This document shows, in pieces, positions 43,021 to 52,247 of a DNA stretch of 64,000 bases; position 1 is the stretch's first letter; each line of letters starts with the position of its first letter. A program made the position numbers and the translations under genes. The notes under the pieces were generated by a model that was given only the letters and a program-made list of their open reading frames with translations, did no database searches and had not been told where the DNA came from. Location of the stretch: contig JAFQON010000013.1 in assembly GCA_017403185.1 (NCBI GenBank), positions 34,700-98,699 on the forward strand, written 5' to 3'. The DNA comes from Clostridia bacterium (GTDB taxonomy: Bacteria > Bacillota > Clostridia > Oscillospirales > Acutalibacteraceae).

Positions 43021-44160
43021 TTAAATTTCGGGGATTTCGATTTCGATTTCTCTGCCAAGCTCTGCCGAGCGTGAGATACCGTCGATAATAGCCTGGTTGT
43101 AAAGAATCTGGCTGCAGGGAACGGGTGCTTCGCCGTCTTCCTTAACAGCATCAATGAATGAGCGGATTTTAACATCAAAGCAGTCAAACTTGTTATCCTT
43201 CATGGGGATGTGTGTTTCAATCTGCTCGCCTGCAATTTCATGATAAATTACAAGAGGACCGCCGATGCTGCCGTTCCAGCATTCAGTTGAGGGAACTCTT
43301 ACCGAGCCCTTTGTGCCCATGATGATTGTGTCACCCGGGGTGTCAAGGTTCATTGCCCAAGCGATTCTGAAGTCAAGGATGATGCCGCCTTCAAGACGGA
43401 TGAAGCCTGCTGCAAAATCGTCAACGCCGAATACATCGTGATGCTCATAGCTGGGGCTCTTGCCGAAGAAATCTGACTTATAGCCCGAAACGGTAAGCGG
43501 CTTGGGGTAGCCGATTGAGTTGAGAACCATATCGAGCGAGTAGCAGCCGATATCGCCGAGTGCGCCGATGCCTGCTGTATCCTTCTGAATGAACGATGTG
43601 CCGAAGGGGGTGGGAATGCCTCTTCTTCTGCCGCCGCCGGTCTGGATGTAATAAATCTTGCCGAGCTCGCCGCTCTGAACAACTCTTTTGAGCATCTTCA
43701 TGTTCTCATCAAAACGGGGCTGGAAGCCGATTGAAAGCACGCCTGTGCTTGCCTTCTCTGCCTTGCAGATTGCAACAGCCTCTTCAAGAGTAACGCACAT
43801 GGGCTTTTCAAGAAGAACGCTCACATTGTGCTCAAGAGCGTAGATTGTGCATTCAGCATGAGTTGCGTTGTAAGTACAAACGCTTACTGCATCGCATTCG
43901 CCTGCATCAATGAGCTCCTTGTGGCTGGGGTAAAATTTAACATTTTCAACGCCGTATCTTTCGCAGAATGCTTCTGCTTTGCCGGGCACAAGGTCTGCCG
44001 CAGCAACGATTTCAACATCGGGGCACTTCTGATACGCCTTAACATGAGCCTCTGCAATCCAGCCTGTGCCGATGATGCCGACCTTGACCTTCTTGCTCAT
44101 ATCTCTTACTTTTTCTTCTGCGGGGGCATCCTTGAACTTATCGAGAATATTTTCTGCCAT
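43021..44160 (-). CDS. Gfo/Idh/MocA-family oxidoreductase
   Basis: NAD(P)-dependent sugar or inositol dehydrogenase-type enzyme, 379 residues. The Rossmann motif VGIIGTGWIAEAH begins at about residue 26 after a short hydrophilic extension. The conserved LLEKPMC (catalytic Lys) and the GDIGCYSLDM region (with His/Asp-type substrate contacts) are present. GAGG ribosome site. It follows the isomerase by 28 bases, a common pairing in sugar or polyol catabolism. The substrate cannot be assigned. Confidence 0.9.
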   Translation of the reverse strand: MAENILDKFKDAPAEEKVRDMSKKVKVGIIGTGWIAEAHVKAYQKCPDVEIVAAADLVPGKAEAFCERYGVENVKFYPSHKELIDAGECDAVSVCTYNATHAECTIYALEHNVSVLLEKPMCVTLEEAVAICKAEKASTGVLSIGFQPRFDENMKMLKRVVQSGELGKIYYIQTGGGRRRGIPTPFGTSFIQKDTAGIGALGDIGCYSLDMVLNSIGYPKPLTVSGYKSDFFGKSPSYEHHDVFGVDDFAAGFIRLEGGIILDFRIAWAMNLDTPGDTIIMGTKGSVRVPSTECWNGSIGGPLVIYHEIAGEQIETHIPMKDNKFDCFDVKIRSFIDAVKEDGEAPVPCSQILYNQAIIDGISRSAELGREIEIEIPEI

Positions 44161-44188
44161 AATAATTACCTCGTTTTTTATTATTATA

Positions 44189-45016
44189 TTACCAGCCGAG
44201 AGTTTTGAGATATTCTCTGCTGAGAGTTACGGAATTAACGGGAGTGTCGCCTTTTGCAGGGCTGTCCTGCTCAACAACAACCCACTGTGCGCCTGCATTT
44301 TCGCAGGCTGCAAGGATTTCGGGCATATCCTGAACGCCGTGACCTACGGGCATGAATGAGAAGCTGTCTTCTTCCTCCTCAGCCTGAGCCTCGTCATCAA
44401 TGCCGATAAGGTCATAGAGCTTGCCGAGCTTGTCGCCGCTCTTTTTGAAATCCTTCAGATGAACAACGGGGGCTCTGCCTCTGTATTTTTCAATGTATTC
44501 TGCGGGATTAACGCCTGCAACATTTACCCAGCAGGTGTCAATCTCGGTTTTGAGAAGGTCCTCGGGGATTGTTGAATAAAGCACATCGAGAGCGTAATCG
44601 TCGCCGATTTTAACAAACTCAAAATCGTGATTGTGATAGAGAAGCTGAATGCCGAGAGCCTTTGCAGCTTCACCGATTTTGCGAATGCCCTCAACCGTTG
44701 CGGCAAAACCGTCTGTGCCGGGTCTGCATTCTTCGGTAAGATAGGGTACTGCAACATACTTACAGCCGATTTTTGCGTAATCTGCAAGCACTGCCTCGGG
44801 ATTTTCAAGCATATCGTAATAGGGAACATGGGCGGAAATGGGAACAATGCCGATTTCATCGCAAAAAGCCTTTATCTCTTCGGGATTCTGCTCAAAAAGG
44901 CCTGCGAATTCAACGCCGTCATAGCCGATTTCCTTCATAAGTTTTATTGTGCCGTAAAAGTCCTTTTCCATTTCATCTCTGACCGAGTAGAGCTGAACGG
45001 CAACGGGAAGCTTCAT
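44189..45016 (-). CDS. Sugar phosphate isomerase/epimerase (xylose-isomerase-like TIM barrel)
   Basis: 275 residues, AP-endonuclease-2 fold (IolE/IolH-like). Typical strings: VAVQLYSVRDEM, GYDGVEFAG, LYHNHDFEF, EIDTCWVN, VVHLKDFK and a late WVVVEQD. The frame opens at GTG 45025, but that overlaps AGGAG; ATG 45016 has 8-base spacing. First gene of a two-gene operon with the oxidoreductase; together they may epimerise or oxidise an inositol-like or keto sugar. Confidence 0.88.
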   Translation of the reverse strand: MKLPVAVQLYSVRDEMEKDFYGTIKLMKEIGYDGVEFAGLFEQNPEEIKAFCDEIGIVPISAHVPYYDMLENPEAVLADYAKIGCKYVAVPYLTEECRPGTDGFAATVEGIRKIGEAAKALGIQLLYHNHDFEFVKIGDDYALDVLYSTIPEDLLKTEIDTCWVNVAGVNPAEYIEKYRGRAPVVHLKDFKKSGDKLGKLYDLIGIDDEAQAEEEEDSFSFMPVGHGVQDMPEILAACENAGAQWVVVEQDSPAKGDTPVNSVTLSREYLKTLGW

Positions 45017-45056
45017 TGGAATCACTCCTGTGTTATGTTATTTTTGTATACAATAT

Positions 45057-45085
45057 ATAGTAGCATATATTTATTTGCGATACAA
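45057..45085 (-). promoter_or_regulatory. Promoter of the isomerase/oxidoreductase operon
   Basis: Minus strand: TTGTAT at 45080-45085, 17-base spacer, TACTAT at 45057-45062. Confidence 0.6.
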
Positions 45086-45193
45086 TAGTTTTTTGAAAAA
45101 TAAAGAAAAATTATAAAATAATGAACCGAACCGACACTTGCCTTATCTATATTTACAGAAGGATTTCTTCAAAAAAGATAAAGGAGAATTATC

Positions 45194-46132
45194 ATGAAAA
45201 GAATTGTTGCATTGCTGCTTTGCGCAGTAACACTTATCGGTTTGTGCTCATGCGGGTCAGTATCGGATGTGGATGTTGAACTCTCACAGCCGATTGAAAC
45301 AACTGAAACGCAGTCGGAAACCACTCAGCATCAGGAAACCGAACCTTTTGTTACAAGTGCATTTTTAAGTAACAGAGAATGTGACATCGTGCTTGCCTCG
45401 GGTTATGATGAAAACGGCGCAATGTATGAGCTTGTTGCCAATGAATACGAAGATTATACGGGCACAACCATTGAGGTTGGTGTTATAAAAGATAACAAAT
45501 GGTTTGTTGAGCCGACCTCCGATTCGCCTTTCACCGAAAACGGCGGGTTGTTCTATTACGATGTAAGTATTTCCGATATCGAAAAAGATGTCAAAAACGG
45601 AAACCGTCATTTTATGTATATAGGCAATGGCTGTTTTGCTTACGATAATTATATAATTTATAATTCTCTTAATCAAAAAAGTATCAACCTGCATGAAATT
45701 GACGGAGATTGTTATGCGTCGCTTGATTACGGAAGCCACAGCTACATAAATGACAGGGACAATATCGTTCTTATTGGTGATGTGTATGGCTCGGGTTTAT
45801 GTGTGCTGAACACACAGACTATGGAAATAAACGAGACCGGTTTGGAACTGGACGGCCTTCACGCATACGGTGACGGACTTTTTTGTGCTCGTGAAGGCAT
45901 GACCTCAGACTATAAATTCTATAATCTTGACGGTGCAGAGGTTCTTAATCTGAGCGATTACGGAAAATATATTTACTATACAGATTGGAACAGCAGCTAT
46001 GGTAAATATGAAACCGTACCCGTTTTCAGCGAAGGCAAATGTACCTTCTACACCCAAAATGATCAGGATAGCGTATACAAAATCACAATTGATAAGCAGG
46101 GCAATGTGCTTGAATCCGAAAAGGTGAAATAA
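45194..46132 (+). CDS. Lipoprotein of unknown function
   Basis: 312 residues with a lipoprotein signal (MKRIVALLLCAVTLIGLCSC; lipobox LCSC, Cys near 20), then a short Thr/Glu/Gln spacer and a beta-rich domain with many Tyr, Asp and Gly. The repetitive strand pattern suggests a propeller-like fold. No enzyme motif recognised. AAAGGAG lies 8 bases before ATG. Own terminator downstream. Confidence 0.8.
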   Translation: MKRIVALLLCAVTLIGLCSCGSVSDVDVELSQPIETTETQSETTQHQETEPFVTSAFLSNRECDIVLASGYDENGAMYELVANEYEDYTGTTIEVGVIKDNKWFVEPTSDSPFTENGGLFYYDVSISDIEKDVKNGNRHFMYIGNGCFAYDNYIIYNSLNQKSINLHEIDGDCYASLDYGSHSYINDRDNIVLIGDVYGSGLCVLNTQTMEINETGLELDGLHAYGDGLFCAREGMTSDYKFYNLDGAEVLNLSDYGKYIYYTDWNSSYGKYETVPVFSEGKCTFYTQNDQDSVYKITIDKQGNVLESEKVK

Positions 46133-46137
46133 AAGCG

Positions 46138-46167
46138 AAAAGGGGCTGTTTTTACAGCCCCTTTTTT
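46138..46167 (+). terminator. Bidirectional terminator
   Basis: Perfect 12-bp stem AAAAGGGGCTGT/ACAGCCCCTTTT with a TTTT loop. Serves the lipoprotein gene and the converging PHP gene. Confidence 0.9.
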
Positions 46168-47005
46168 ACAACGCTTTTTTGATATTTTCCAGCACGGAAT
46201 AGGGGATTTTCATGTTGCCCAGACCCGTGCCGATTGAAATATGCGGCTTCATTCTGGCGTGGAAGTCCGTGCCGCCCGATATCAGCAGACCCAAATCCTT
46301 TGCCATAGTCTGGAATTTCTCCTGCATTTCGGGGGTATAATCCGTGTAATATCCCTCGATTCCGTCAAGACCGTAGAGCTTTAATTCCTTGAAGAAATCA
46401 TAAAGCCAATCATCGGGCTTGAAAATGAGGTGAGGGTGTGCCACAAACGCTGCACCACCGCAAGCCTTGATGAGCTTGACGGCACGCTCAGCCGTGAGTA
46501 CCTGTTTTTCGCAATAGGCATATTTGCCCGCAGCCATATATTTGTCAAAGCCCTCTTTGACGCTCTTTGTGTAGCCCTTATCCATAAGCACTCTTGCAAA
46601 ATGAGCCCTGCCCACAAAATTATTCGGTGCAAGTGCACGCACTTCTTCGAGAGTTATGTCAAAGCCGAGCTCGTTCAGCTTTTGGCAGGTAACATGGTTG
46701 CGCTCGATTCTCAGGTCAACAACCTCGGTGAGCACCTTTTTCAGCTCAGGGTTTTCAATGTCGATATAATATCCGAGAATATGTGTTTCGGTTTCGGACT
46801 GAACGGAAAATTCAATCGCAGGCACAACCTCAACGCCGATTTTTTTGCCCTCAGCCATCGCTTCTTCAATGCCGTCAACCGTGTCATGGTCGGTGAGTGC
46901 GATTGCGGCAAGGCCCGCTCTTTTTGCCTCACGCACAACCTCGGCGGGGGTCATCGAGCCGTCAGATTTGAGTGAATGAGTGTGCAAGTCAACGTATCTT
47001 TCCAT
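46166..47005 (-). CDS. PHP-domain phosphoesterase (TrpH/RNase AM-like)
   Basis: Metal-dependent phosphoesterase of 279 residues. Metal-binding motifs: DLHTHSLKSDG at the N-terminus, ALTDHDTVDG, PAIEFSV, VAHPHLIF and GGTDFHA at the C-terminus. Relatives degrade 3',5'-bisphosphonucleotides or oligoribonucleotides from the 5' end. The ribosome site is weak (GTGGTGA). Monocistronic. Confidence 0.9.
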   Translation of the reverse strand: MERYVDLHTHSLKSDGSMTPAEVVREAKRAGLAAIALTDHDTVDGIEEAMAEGKKIGVEVVPAIEFSVQSETETHILGYYIDIENPELKKVLTEVVDLRIERNHVTCQKLNELGFDITLEEVRALAPNNFVGRAHFARVLMDKGYTKSVKEGFDKYMAAGKYAYCEKQVLTAERAVKLIKACGGAAFVAHPHLIFKPDDWLYDFFKELKLYGLDGIEGYYTDYTPEMQEKFQTMAKDLGLLISGGTDFHARMKPHISIGTGLGNMKIPYSVLENIKKAL

Positions 47006-47054
47006 AATATCACCACGAACATTCTATCACTCCGCAAATATAAATTCAAGTGTG

Positions 47055-47083
47055 TTGAAAAATATAAATATATATGGTATTAT
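47055..47083 (+). promoter_or_regulatory. Promoter of the 186-residue lipoprotein gene
   Basis: TTGAAA at 47055-47060, 17-base spacer, TATTAT at 47078-47083. Confidence 0.65.
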
Positions 47084-47108
47084 TTATATATAATCGGGAG
47101 GTGCAGTT

Positions 47109-47669
47109 ATGAAAAAATCATTTTTCATATTCATGCTTGCTTTACTGACGGTTTTCTTGTTCGGATGTGAACATAACGATAATGAAGCAGAAACAACACA
47201 GGTCAATAATTATTTGCACATAGCTGAATACGAAAAGCAATACGGCTTGGTTTCGATGCCGAGCGGTAACTATACAATAGGAACCGTTGACCCTGACAGC
47301 GAGTTAAGTGAAAGAGGGATATTCAGAAAAACGGATAACGGCTATGAGCTTGTAGTTAATTTTGGCGTTATCGGAGTGGAAAACGGTTTTTGGGAAAACG
47401 ACAGTTATTATCTTGTAATGGGAAATACAATAACGGAATATCCTTTATCCGCTGAAAATCCCCATAACAGCTCCGAATCAACTGTTTTGTTGCCGAATAT
47501 GGCGGAAATTGAACATGTATATTACTTCGACAAGGAATATTTTTATGTTATGGCTGCTCTTTGGGACGAAATCAACGCCCGTCACTTCAAAGATAAGTAT
47601 TATAAAATATCCCGTGACGGATCAAGCTATGAAGAAATCAATTACAGTGAAATTCCAAACGATAAATAA
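47109..47669 (+). CDS. Lipoprotein of unknown function
   Basis: 186 residues with a lipoprotein signal (hydrophobic stretch then LFGC, Cys near 20). The mature part is rich in Tyr, Asn and Glu with no recognised domain. GGGAGGTG ribosome site. Only 13 bases separate it from ktrB on the same strand, so it may be co-transcribed with the potassium-uptake genes, although it looks unrelated to them. More A/T-rich than its neighbours. Confidence 0.75.
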   Translation: MKKSFFIFMLALLTVFLFGCEHNDNEAETTQVNNYLHIAEYEKQYGLVSMPSGNYTIGTVDPDSELSERGIFRKTDNGYELVVNFGVIGVENGFWENDSYYLVMGNTITEYPLSAENPHNSSESTVLLPNMAEIEHVYYFDKEYFYVMAALWDEINARHFKDKYYKISRDGSSYEEINYSEIPNDK

Positions 47670-47682
47670 AAGGATTTTTTGA

Positions 47683-49023
47683 ATGAAACTTAAACGAAAA
47701 TTTTCACAGACAAGAATAATAGCACTCGGATTTATCACGATAATCGCAATCGGCACTCTGCTGCTGATGCTTCCCTTTGCATCGCAGAGCGGCGAAAGTG
47801 CGGGCTTTGTGCCTGCGCTGTTTACGGCGGTTTCATCGTCGTGCGTAACGGGTCTGGTTGTGCTCGATACCGCCACAAGCTGGTCACTTTTCGGTCAGAT
47901 TGTGATTATCTGCCTCATTCAGGTTGGCGGTCTCGGCTTTATGACGATTGCAACGATGTTTTCAATGCTCCTCAAACGCAAAATGGGGCTTCGTGAAAAA
48001 GAAATCATGGTTGAGAGCATCAACACCGAGCATATCGGTTCAATCCGAAACATCACGGGCAAAATCATTGCAGGCACCGCAATTTTTGAGGGTGCGGGTG
48101 CACTGCTGCTCGCAACAAGGTTTATCCCCGAATTCGGTTGGGCGAAGGGAATATGGTATTCCGTTTTTCACTCAATATCCGCATTCTGCAATGCAGGCTT
48201 TGATTTGATGGGAATAAGAGAGCCTTATTCTTCATTTGTTGATTTCTCAGATGACCCCGTGATTATCCTCACGCTTTCGTTGCTTATAATTATCGGCGGC
48301 ATCGGCTTCCTTGTCTGGGACGATGTGAGCAGGAAAAAGATTAAATTCAAGCGGTATCAGCTTCACACAAAAATCGTGCTCACAGTAACGGCGATTCTTC
48401 TTGTTGTGCCGACTGTTCTTTTTCTTGTTTTTGAAAGAAATTTTACCAATGAGGGTTTTCCCTTCGGGCACAGCCTGCTCAATGCAATTTTTGATTCTGT
48501 CACGGCGAGAACGGCGGGCTTCAATTCAACCGATACCGCATCTCTTTCACCTGCAAGCAAAATTTTAACCGTTTTCCTTATGTTTATCGGAGGTTCGCCG
48601 GGTTCAACCGCGGGCGGCATCAAAACAACAACCCTTGCGGTCATAGCAATGTCAACCTTCAACGGCATTACACGCCGCCAGTCAAAGGGCATTTTCGGCA
48701 GAAGGCTTGAAAAGGATGCAATCCACAAGGCGAGCTCCGTTGTGTTCACAAATATGAGCCTTGCAATTTTCGGCGTTATTGCAATCCTTGCCATTCAGCC
48801 CGAAATAGATATAGGTGACATTATTTTTGAGTGCGCATCGGCGATAGGCACCGTCGGCATGACCACGGGCATCACCCGTGACCTTGAAACGGCATCAAGG
48901 CTTATTGTTGCGTTCCTTATGTTCTGCGGCAGGGTAGGCAGCGTTTCGTTTGCCCTTGCTCTTATGGAGAAGAAAGCGGCACCGCCCGTTAAAAACCCGA
49001 GAGAAAAAATAACTATAGGATAG
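47683..49023 (+). CDS. ktrB: Potassium uptake protein, TrkH/KtrB family
   Basis: Membrane pore subunit of the Ktr potassium transporter, 446 residues. Four pore-loop repeats are visible, with filter-like strings SSSCVTGLV, SAFCNAGFD, ARTAGFNS and GTVGMTTG, and the intramembrane gate loop GGSPGSTAGGIKT. AAAGGA ribosome site. Directly followed by the regulatory subunit gene. Confidence 0.94.
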   Translation: MKLKRKFSQTRIIALGFITIIAIGTLLLMLPFASQSGESAGFVPALFTAVSSSCVTGLVVLDTATSWSLFGQIVIICLIQVGGLGFMTIATMFSMLLKRKMGLREKEIMVESINTEHIGSIRNITGKIIAGTAIFEGAGALLLATRFIPEFGWAKGIWYSVFHSISAFCNAGFDLMGIREPYSSFVDFSDDPVIILTLSLLIIIGGIGFLVWDDVSRKKIKFKRYQLHTKIVLTVTAILLVVPTVLFLVFERNFTNEGFPFGHSLLNAIFDSVTARTAGFNSTDTASLSPASKILTVFLMFIGGSPGSTAGGIKTTTLAVIAMSTFNGITRRQSKGIFGRRLEKDAIHKASSVVFTNMSLAIFGVIAILAIQPEIDIGDIIFECASAIGTVGMTTGITRDLETASRLIVAFLMFCGRVGSVSFALALMEKKAAPPVKNPREKITIG

Positions 49024-49032
49024 GTGAACAGT

Positions 49033-49677
49033 ATGAAATCATTTCTTATAATCGGTATGGGTCACTTCGGCCATCATCTTTGCAGAAGCCTTGCGGAGAC
49101 GGATTGCGAAATCATGATAGTTGACAAGGATGAGGAAGCAATCGAGGATATGCTGCCCTATGTTGTGAGCGCAAAAATAGGCGACTGCACCAACATTGAG
49201 GTGCTCAAAACCTTTGACATTCCGTCGTTTGACACCTGCTTTGTGTGCATCGGCGAGAATTTTCAGAACAGCCTTGAAATCACAAGTCAGCTCAAGGAGT
49301 GCGGCGCAAAAAAGGTTATCAGCAAGGCGGACAGGGATATTCAGGAGAAATTCCTTCTGCGCAACGGTGCGGATGAGGTTATTTACCCCGAAAAGAATAT
49401 GGCTGAGCGTTATGCCGTGACTGAGAGCAGCGAGCATATTTTCAATTACATCGACCTCGGCAGTGATTATTCGATTATTGAAATTGATGTGCTTGACCGC
49501 TGGGTGGGCAAAACCGTCAAGGAGCTTAATTTCAGAGTGAAATATAACCTTGTTGTGCTTGCCACAAAGAAAAACGGCGAGGTGAAGCCCGTTATCACAG
49601 GCGAAAGACACTTTGAAAAAGACGAGCACCTTCTTGTGCTCGGCAAAGAGGAAGATGTCTATAAGCTTACGAAATAA
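49033..49677 (+). CDS. ktrA: Potassium uptake regulatory subunit, TrkA/KtrA family
   Basis: Cytoplasmic RCK protein of 214 residues that gates KtrB in response to ATP/ADP or NAD(H). Rossmann motif IIGMGHFGHHLC at the N-terminus, acidic strand end IMIVDKDEE; TrkA_N about 1-125 and TrkA_C about 135-214. A GTG at 49024 is in frame, but ATG 49033 has 6-base spacing after AGGTG. Nine bases after ktrB. Confidence 0.93.
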   Translation: MKSFLIIGMGHFGHHLCRSLAETDCEIMIVDKDEEAIEDMLPYVVSAKIGDCTNIEVLKTFDIPSFDTCFVCIGENFQNSLEITSQLKECGAKKVISKADRDIQEKFLLRNGADEVIYPEKNMAERYAVTESSEHIFNYIDLGSDYSIIEIDVLDRWVGKTVKELNFRVKYNLVVLATKKNGEVKPVITGERHFEKDEHLLVLGKEEDVYKLTK

Positions 49678-49679
49678 CA

Positions 49680-49708
49680 TTGACAAACCGCACTTTATAA
49701 TGTAAAAT
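49680..49708 (+). promoter_or_regulatory. Promoter of the nucleotide-kinase-like gene
   Basis: TTGACA at 49680-49685, 17-base spacer, TAAAAT at 49703-49708. Starts 3 bases after the ktrA stop codon. Confidence 0.75.
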
Positions 49709-49739
49709 TTAATCAATAAATTTTTTGGAGGTAATTATT

Positions 49740-50303
49740 ATGGTTTTAGCTGCTGTCGGCAAAAACGGCACAGGCAAGGATTTCTTCCTTGAATATGTTG
49801 CAAAAACATACGGCTTCCCCATGATTTCAATTGGTGATGTTGTAAGAGAGCTTGCTGCTCAGGATGGCCTCGAGCTCACCCGTGACAACCTTCACGCAAC
49901 ATCAAAGAAGTATATGACTGCTAACGGTCAGACCTTCTTCCCTGAGATGATTGTTAAGAAGATTAAGGAATCAGACAGCCCCAACTTCCTTGTTTCGGGC
50001 ATCCGTCCTCCCTCAGATATTGAGGTTTTCAAGAAGGCTTTCGGCGACAAGTTTGTTCTTGTTGACGTTGTTATCAGCGATGACGAAGTCCGTTATCAGA
50101 GAATGCTCGCAAGAGGTTCAGAGAGAGACGGCAAGAGCGTTGAAAAGCTTCGCGAAAATGACCTTCACGAAGAAGAAATCTTCCACACAAGCGAGAGCGA
50201 AAAGATGGCTGACTACATCATGAAGAACGACGGCACTGTTGACGATTTCTACGCAGGTGTCAAGGATTTCTACGATAACTATCTCAAGGCAAAGCTTGAC
50301 TAA
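49740..50303 (+). CDS. P-loop nucleotide-kinase-like protein (UPF0200/dephospho-CoA-kinase-like)
   Basis: 187 residues. Walker A is AVGKNGTGKD near the N-terminus; ISIGDVVREL and SGIRPPSDIEVF follow, and a lid-like RMLARGSERDGK. The order matches small P-loop kinases resembling the archaeal UPF0200 group and dephospho-CoA or adenylate kinases. The true phosphate acceptor is not evident. GGAGG lies 8 bases before ATG 49740; the frame extends to TTG 49725 but that overlaps the site. Has its own promoter and terminator. Confidence 0.8.
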   Translation: MVLAAVGKNGTGKDFFLEYVAKTYGFPMISIGDVVRELAAQDGLELTRDNLHATSKKYMTANGQTFFPEMIVKKIKESDSPNFLVSGIRPPSDIEVFKKAFGDKFVLVDVVISDDEVRYQRMLARGSERDGKSVEKLRENDLHEEEIFHTSESEKMADYIMKNDGTVDDFYAGVKDFYDNYLKAKLD

Positions 50304-50310
50304 AAAAATT

Positions 50311-50340
50311 ATCCGCTGATTTATTTCAGCGGATTTTTTG
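50311..50340 (+). terminator. Intrinsic terminator
   Basis: 9-bp stem ATCCGCTGA/TCAGCGGAT with a 6-base loop and six Ts. Confidence 0.9.
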
Positions 50341-50344
50341 CAAG

Positions 50345-50376
50345 AAAAACCGTGTGTTGAATTAACAACACACGGT
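50345..50376 (-). terminator. Terminator of the secreted repeat protein
   Basis: Perfect 11-bp stem ACCGTGTGTTG/CAACACACGGT with a 6-base loop; T-rich on both strands, so it can act both ways. Confidence 0.85.
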
Positions 50377-50394
50377 GATTTTTTAATTTAAGGA

Positions 50395-52083
50395 TTAACC
50401 GATTGCGCTGCCAAGCTTGCCGAGTGCTTCAAAAAGCTTGCCCCAAACATCGCTCTGAAGTGCTTCTGCGAGGAATGAAGGAACGGTGTTGAGAAGGAAA
50501 TTGAGAATGCCTTCAAAGAATTCCGTGATCTTTGTCATGGGGCTGTCAACTCTGCCAACCTCAACATCAAAGCTCTTTTCATAGCTCTTTGATATTACCC
50601 AGTTTGCGGTGCCGTCAGCATTCTTGCCCTTGTATTCCTGCTCTTCAAAAACAACCTTAACAGTAACAACCTTTTCAGCATAAGCCTCTGCGGTGAAGCT
50701 GCCGGTGTTCTTAATCTTCTGAGTATCCCAAGCGGTAGATGCCTTGATTTCGTCTGAGCCGAAAACTACCTTGTATGATACGGGAACGATTCTTGTGTCG
50801 CCGTAAACAACCTTGTTCATGTCAACGGGGCCGTCACCTGTTACGGTGAATTCGATTTCAGAATTTGCATATGCGCCGTTTTCGCCTGTGAATGTGATTT
50901 TCTTTTCGTTTGCTTCAAAGTTTGCAACAGCGTTTGTTTTAACGATAAGAGCCTCGCTCACTGCTGAGGGGTCCTGAGTTGCGGCATCGAATGTGTATCT
51001 GCCGTAGATGTTATACTGAGTGTCAGCCTTAAGACCCTTGAATTCGCCTGAAGCCTGCCATGCGCCGTCGCCAAGCTTGAATTCAACATCGCCTTCAGCC
51101 TTAACGGTGATTGAGTTGTTTGTTTTGTCAGCAAGCACAAGAGTGGGAGTGCCCGCCTTGCCTGCCTTCTTTGTGGTTGCGGTGATGCTTACTTCTGTAC
51201 TTTCGTAGTGAGTTTCTGTTGCCTTTTTCTTTGCAACTACGGTATATGTTGTTTCACTGTCAAGTCCGTCAAACATGATTGCATCCTTGCCTGTTGAATC
51301 TGTCCAATCAAAAACAAACTCGCCGTCTGCGTCCTTAAGAGCGTACTGGCAGCCTGCCGCTGCAACGATTGTGATTGATTTTGAAGTGATTGCTGAGGGC
51401 ACGGGTGTTGCGGGAGCATCCTGCTGACCCTTTACTGTTACTTCAAAGTTATCTTCAGAATAAAATTTTATATCTGCCGAGGGAGCAACATAAGCCTTAA
51501 CTGTATAATTTGTTGAATAGTTAAGGTTGAAGAACATTGTTGTGCCGTCGCCGAGAATCTGTGATGAAGCATTGGGTTCAATCATAACGCCTACAACACA
51601 TTCTTTACCGTCGATAACAATGTTATCAATCTTTTCAACGGTGATTGTTCTGTCCTCAGGGTCGAATTCGCAGATATCCTTTGTGCCGGGAACGGTGATT
51701 ACGGGAACAGCTTTTACCGATGCTGAACCTGCAACTGTGTTTGTTTCATCAACGATAGATGCGGTAATGGTATATTCTTTACCGAACTCAATGTTTTCGA
51801 TGATGTAGCTGCCGTCTGTGTTTTTGATTAATGTTGCTTCGGGTTCAACAGTGATTTCTACGGGGTAATAAACTGTTTCTTCGCCTTCGCCGTATGCAAT
51901 GTTTTCGGGTCTTTCAACAAAAAACGACATTGTTTCCTGCTCAAATACCCATACGGGAGCAGCGATCTGAATGGTTTCTGTTGTTTCTGCTTCGCCTTCT
52001 GCACTTGCCGAAACTGCTACGCATGAGAAAATCATGAGCATCGACATGATGAGAGCAAGCATTTTCTTTGAGAATTTAATCAT
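50395..52083 (-). CDS. Secreted protein with Fn3/Ig-like repeats and hydrophobic C-terminal helix
   Basis: 562 residues with a signal peptide (MIKFSKKMLALIMSMLMIFS, cleavage after VSASA). Four to six beta-sandwich-like repeats of about 80-90 residues follow, e.g. YTVVAKKKATETHYES and QYNIYGRYTFDA, a fibronectin/bacterial-Ig pattern. The last 40 residues form a hydrophobic amphipathic helix pair (FFEGILNFLLNTVPSF). No sortase motif. ATG 52083 has 8-base spacing from GGAGG; an ATG at 52089 is too close. Surface or adhesion role inferred. Confidence 0.78.
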   Translation of the reverse strand: MIKFSKKMLALIMSMLMIFSCVAVSASAEGEAETTETIQIAAPVWVFEQETMSFFVERPENIAYGEGEETVYYPVEITVEPEATLIKNTDGSYIIENIEFGKEYTITASIVDETNTVAGSASVKAVPVITVPGTKDICEFDPEDRTITVEKIDNIVIDGKECVVGVMIEPNASSQILGDGTTMFFNLNYSTNYTVKAYVAPSADIKFYSEDNFEVTVKGQQDAPATPVPSAITSKSITIVAAAGCQYALKDADGEFVFDWTDSTGKDAIMFDGLDSETTYTVVAKKKATETHYESTEVSITATTKKAGKAGTPTLVLADKTNNSITVKAEGDVEFKLGDGAWQASGEFKGLKADTQYNIYGRYTFDAATQDPSAVSEALIVKTNAVANFEANEKKITFTGENGAYANSEIEFTVTGDGPVDMNKVVYGDTRIVPVSYKVVFGSDEIKASTAWDTQKIKNTGSFTAEAYAEKVVTVKVVFEEQEYKGKNADGTANWVISKSYEKSFDVEVGRVDSPMTKITEFFEGILNFLLNTVPSFLAEALQSDVWGKLFEALGKLGSAIG

Positions 52084-52194
52084 TTTCATATCCTCCGTTT
52101 TATATTTTTTCTCGCAAACGAGAAATATTTATTGTATTATAACATAACATTCGTGAAAAGGGAATAGCAAATTTTTAACATTTTATAAACTTTG

Positions 52195-52223
52195 TTGACT
52201 TTTTCGGCAGGATTTATTATAGT
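52195..52223 (+). promoter_or_regulatory. Promoter of the C_GCAxxG_C_C gene
   Basis: TTGACT at 52195-52200, 17-base spacer, TATAGT at 52218-52223. On the other side of this gap, a small TTTCTCG/CGAGAAA hairpin lies in the leader of the secreted protein gene (about 52112-52131). Confidence 0.7.
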
Positions 52224-52247
52224 AAAATCATAAAAAGGAGTGATTTA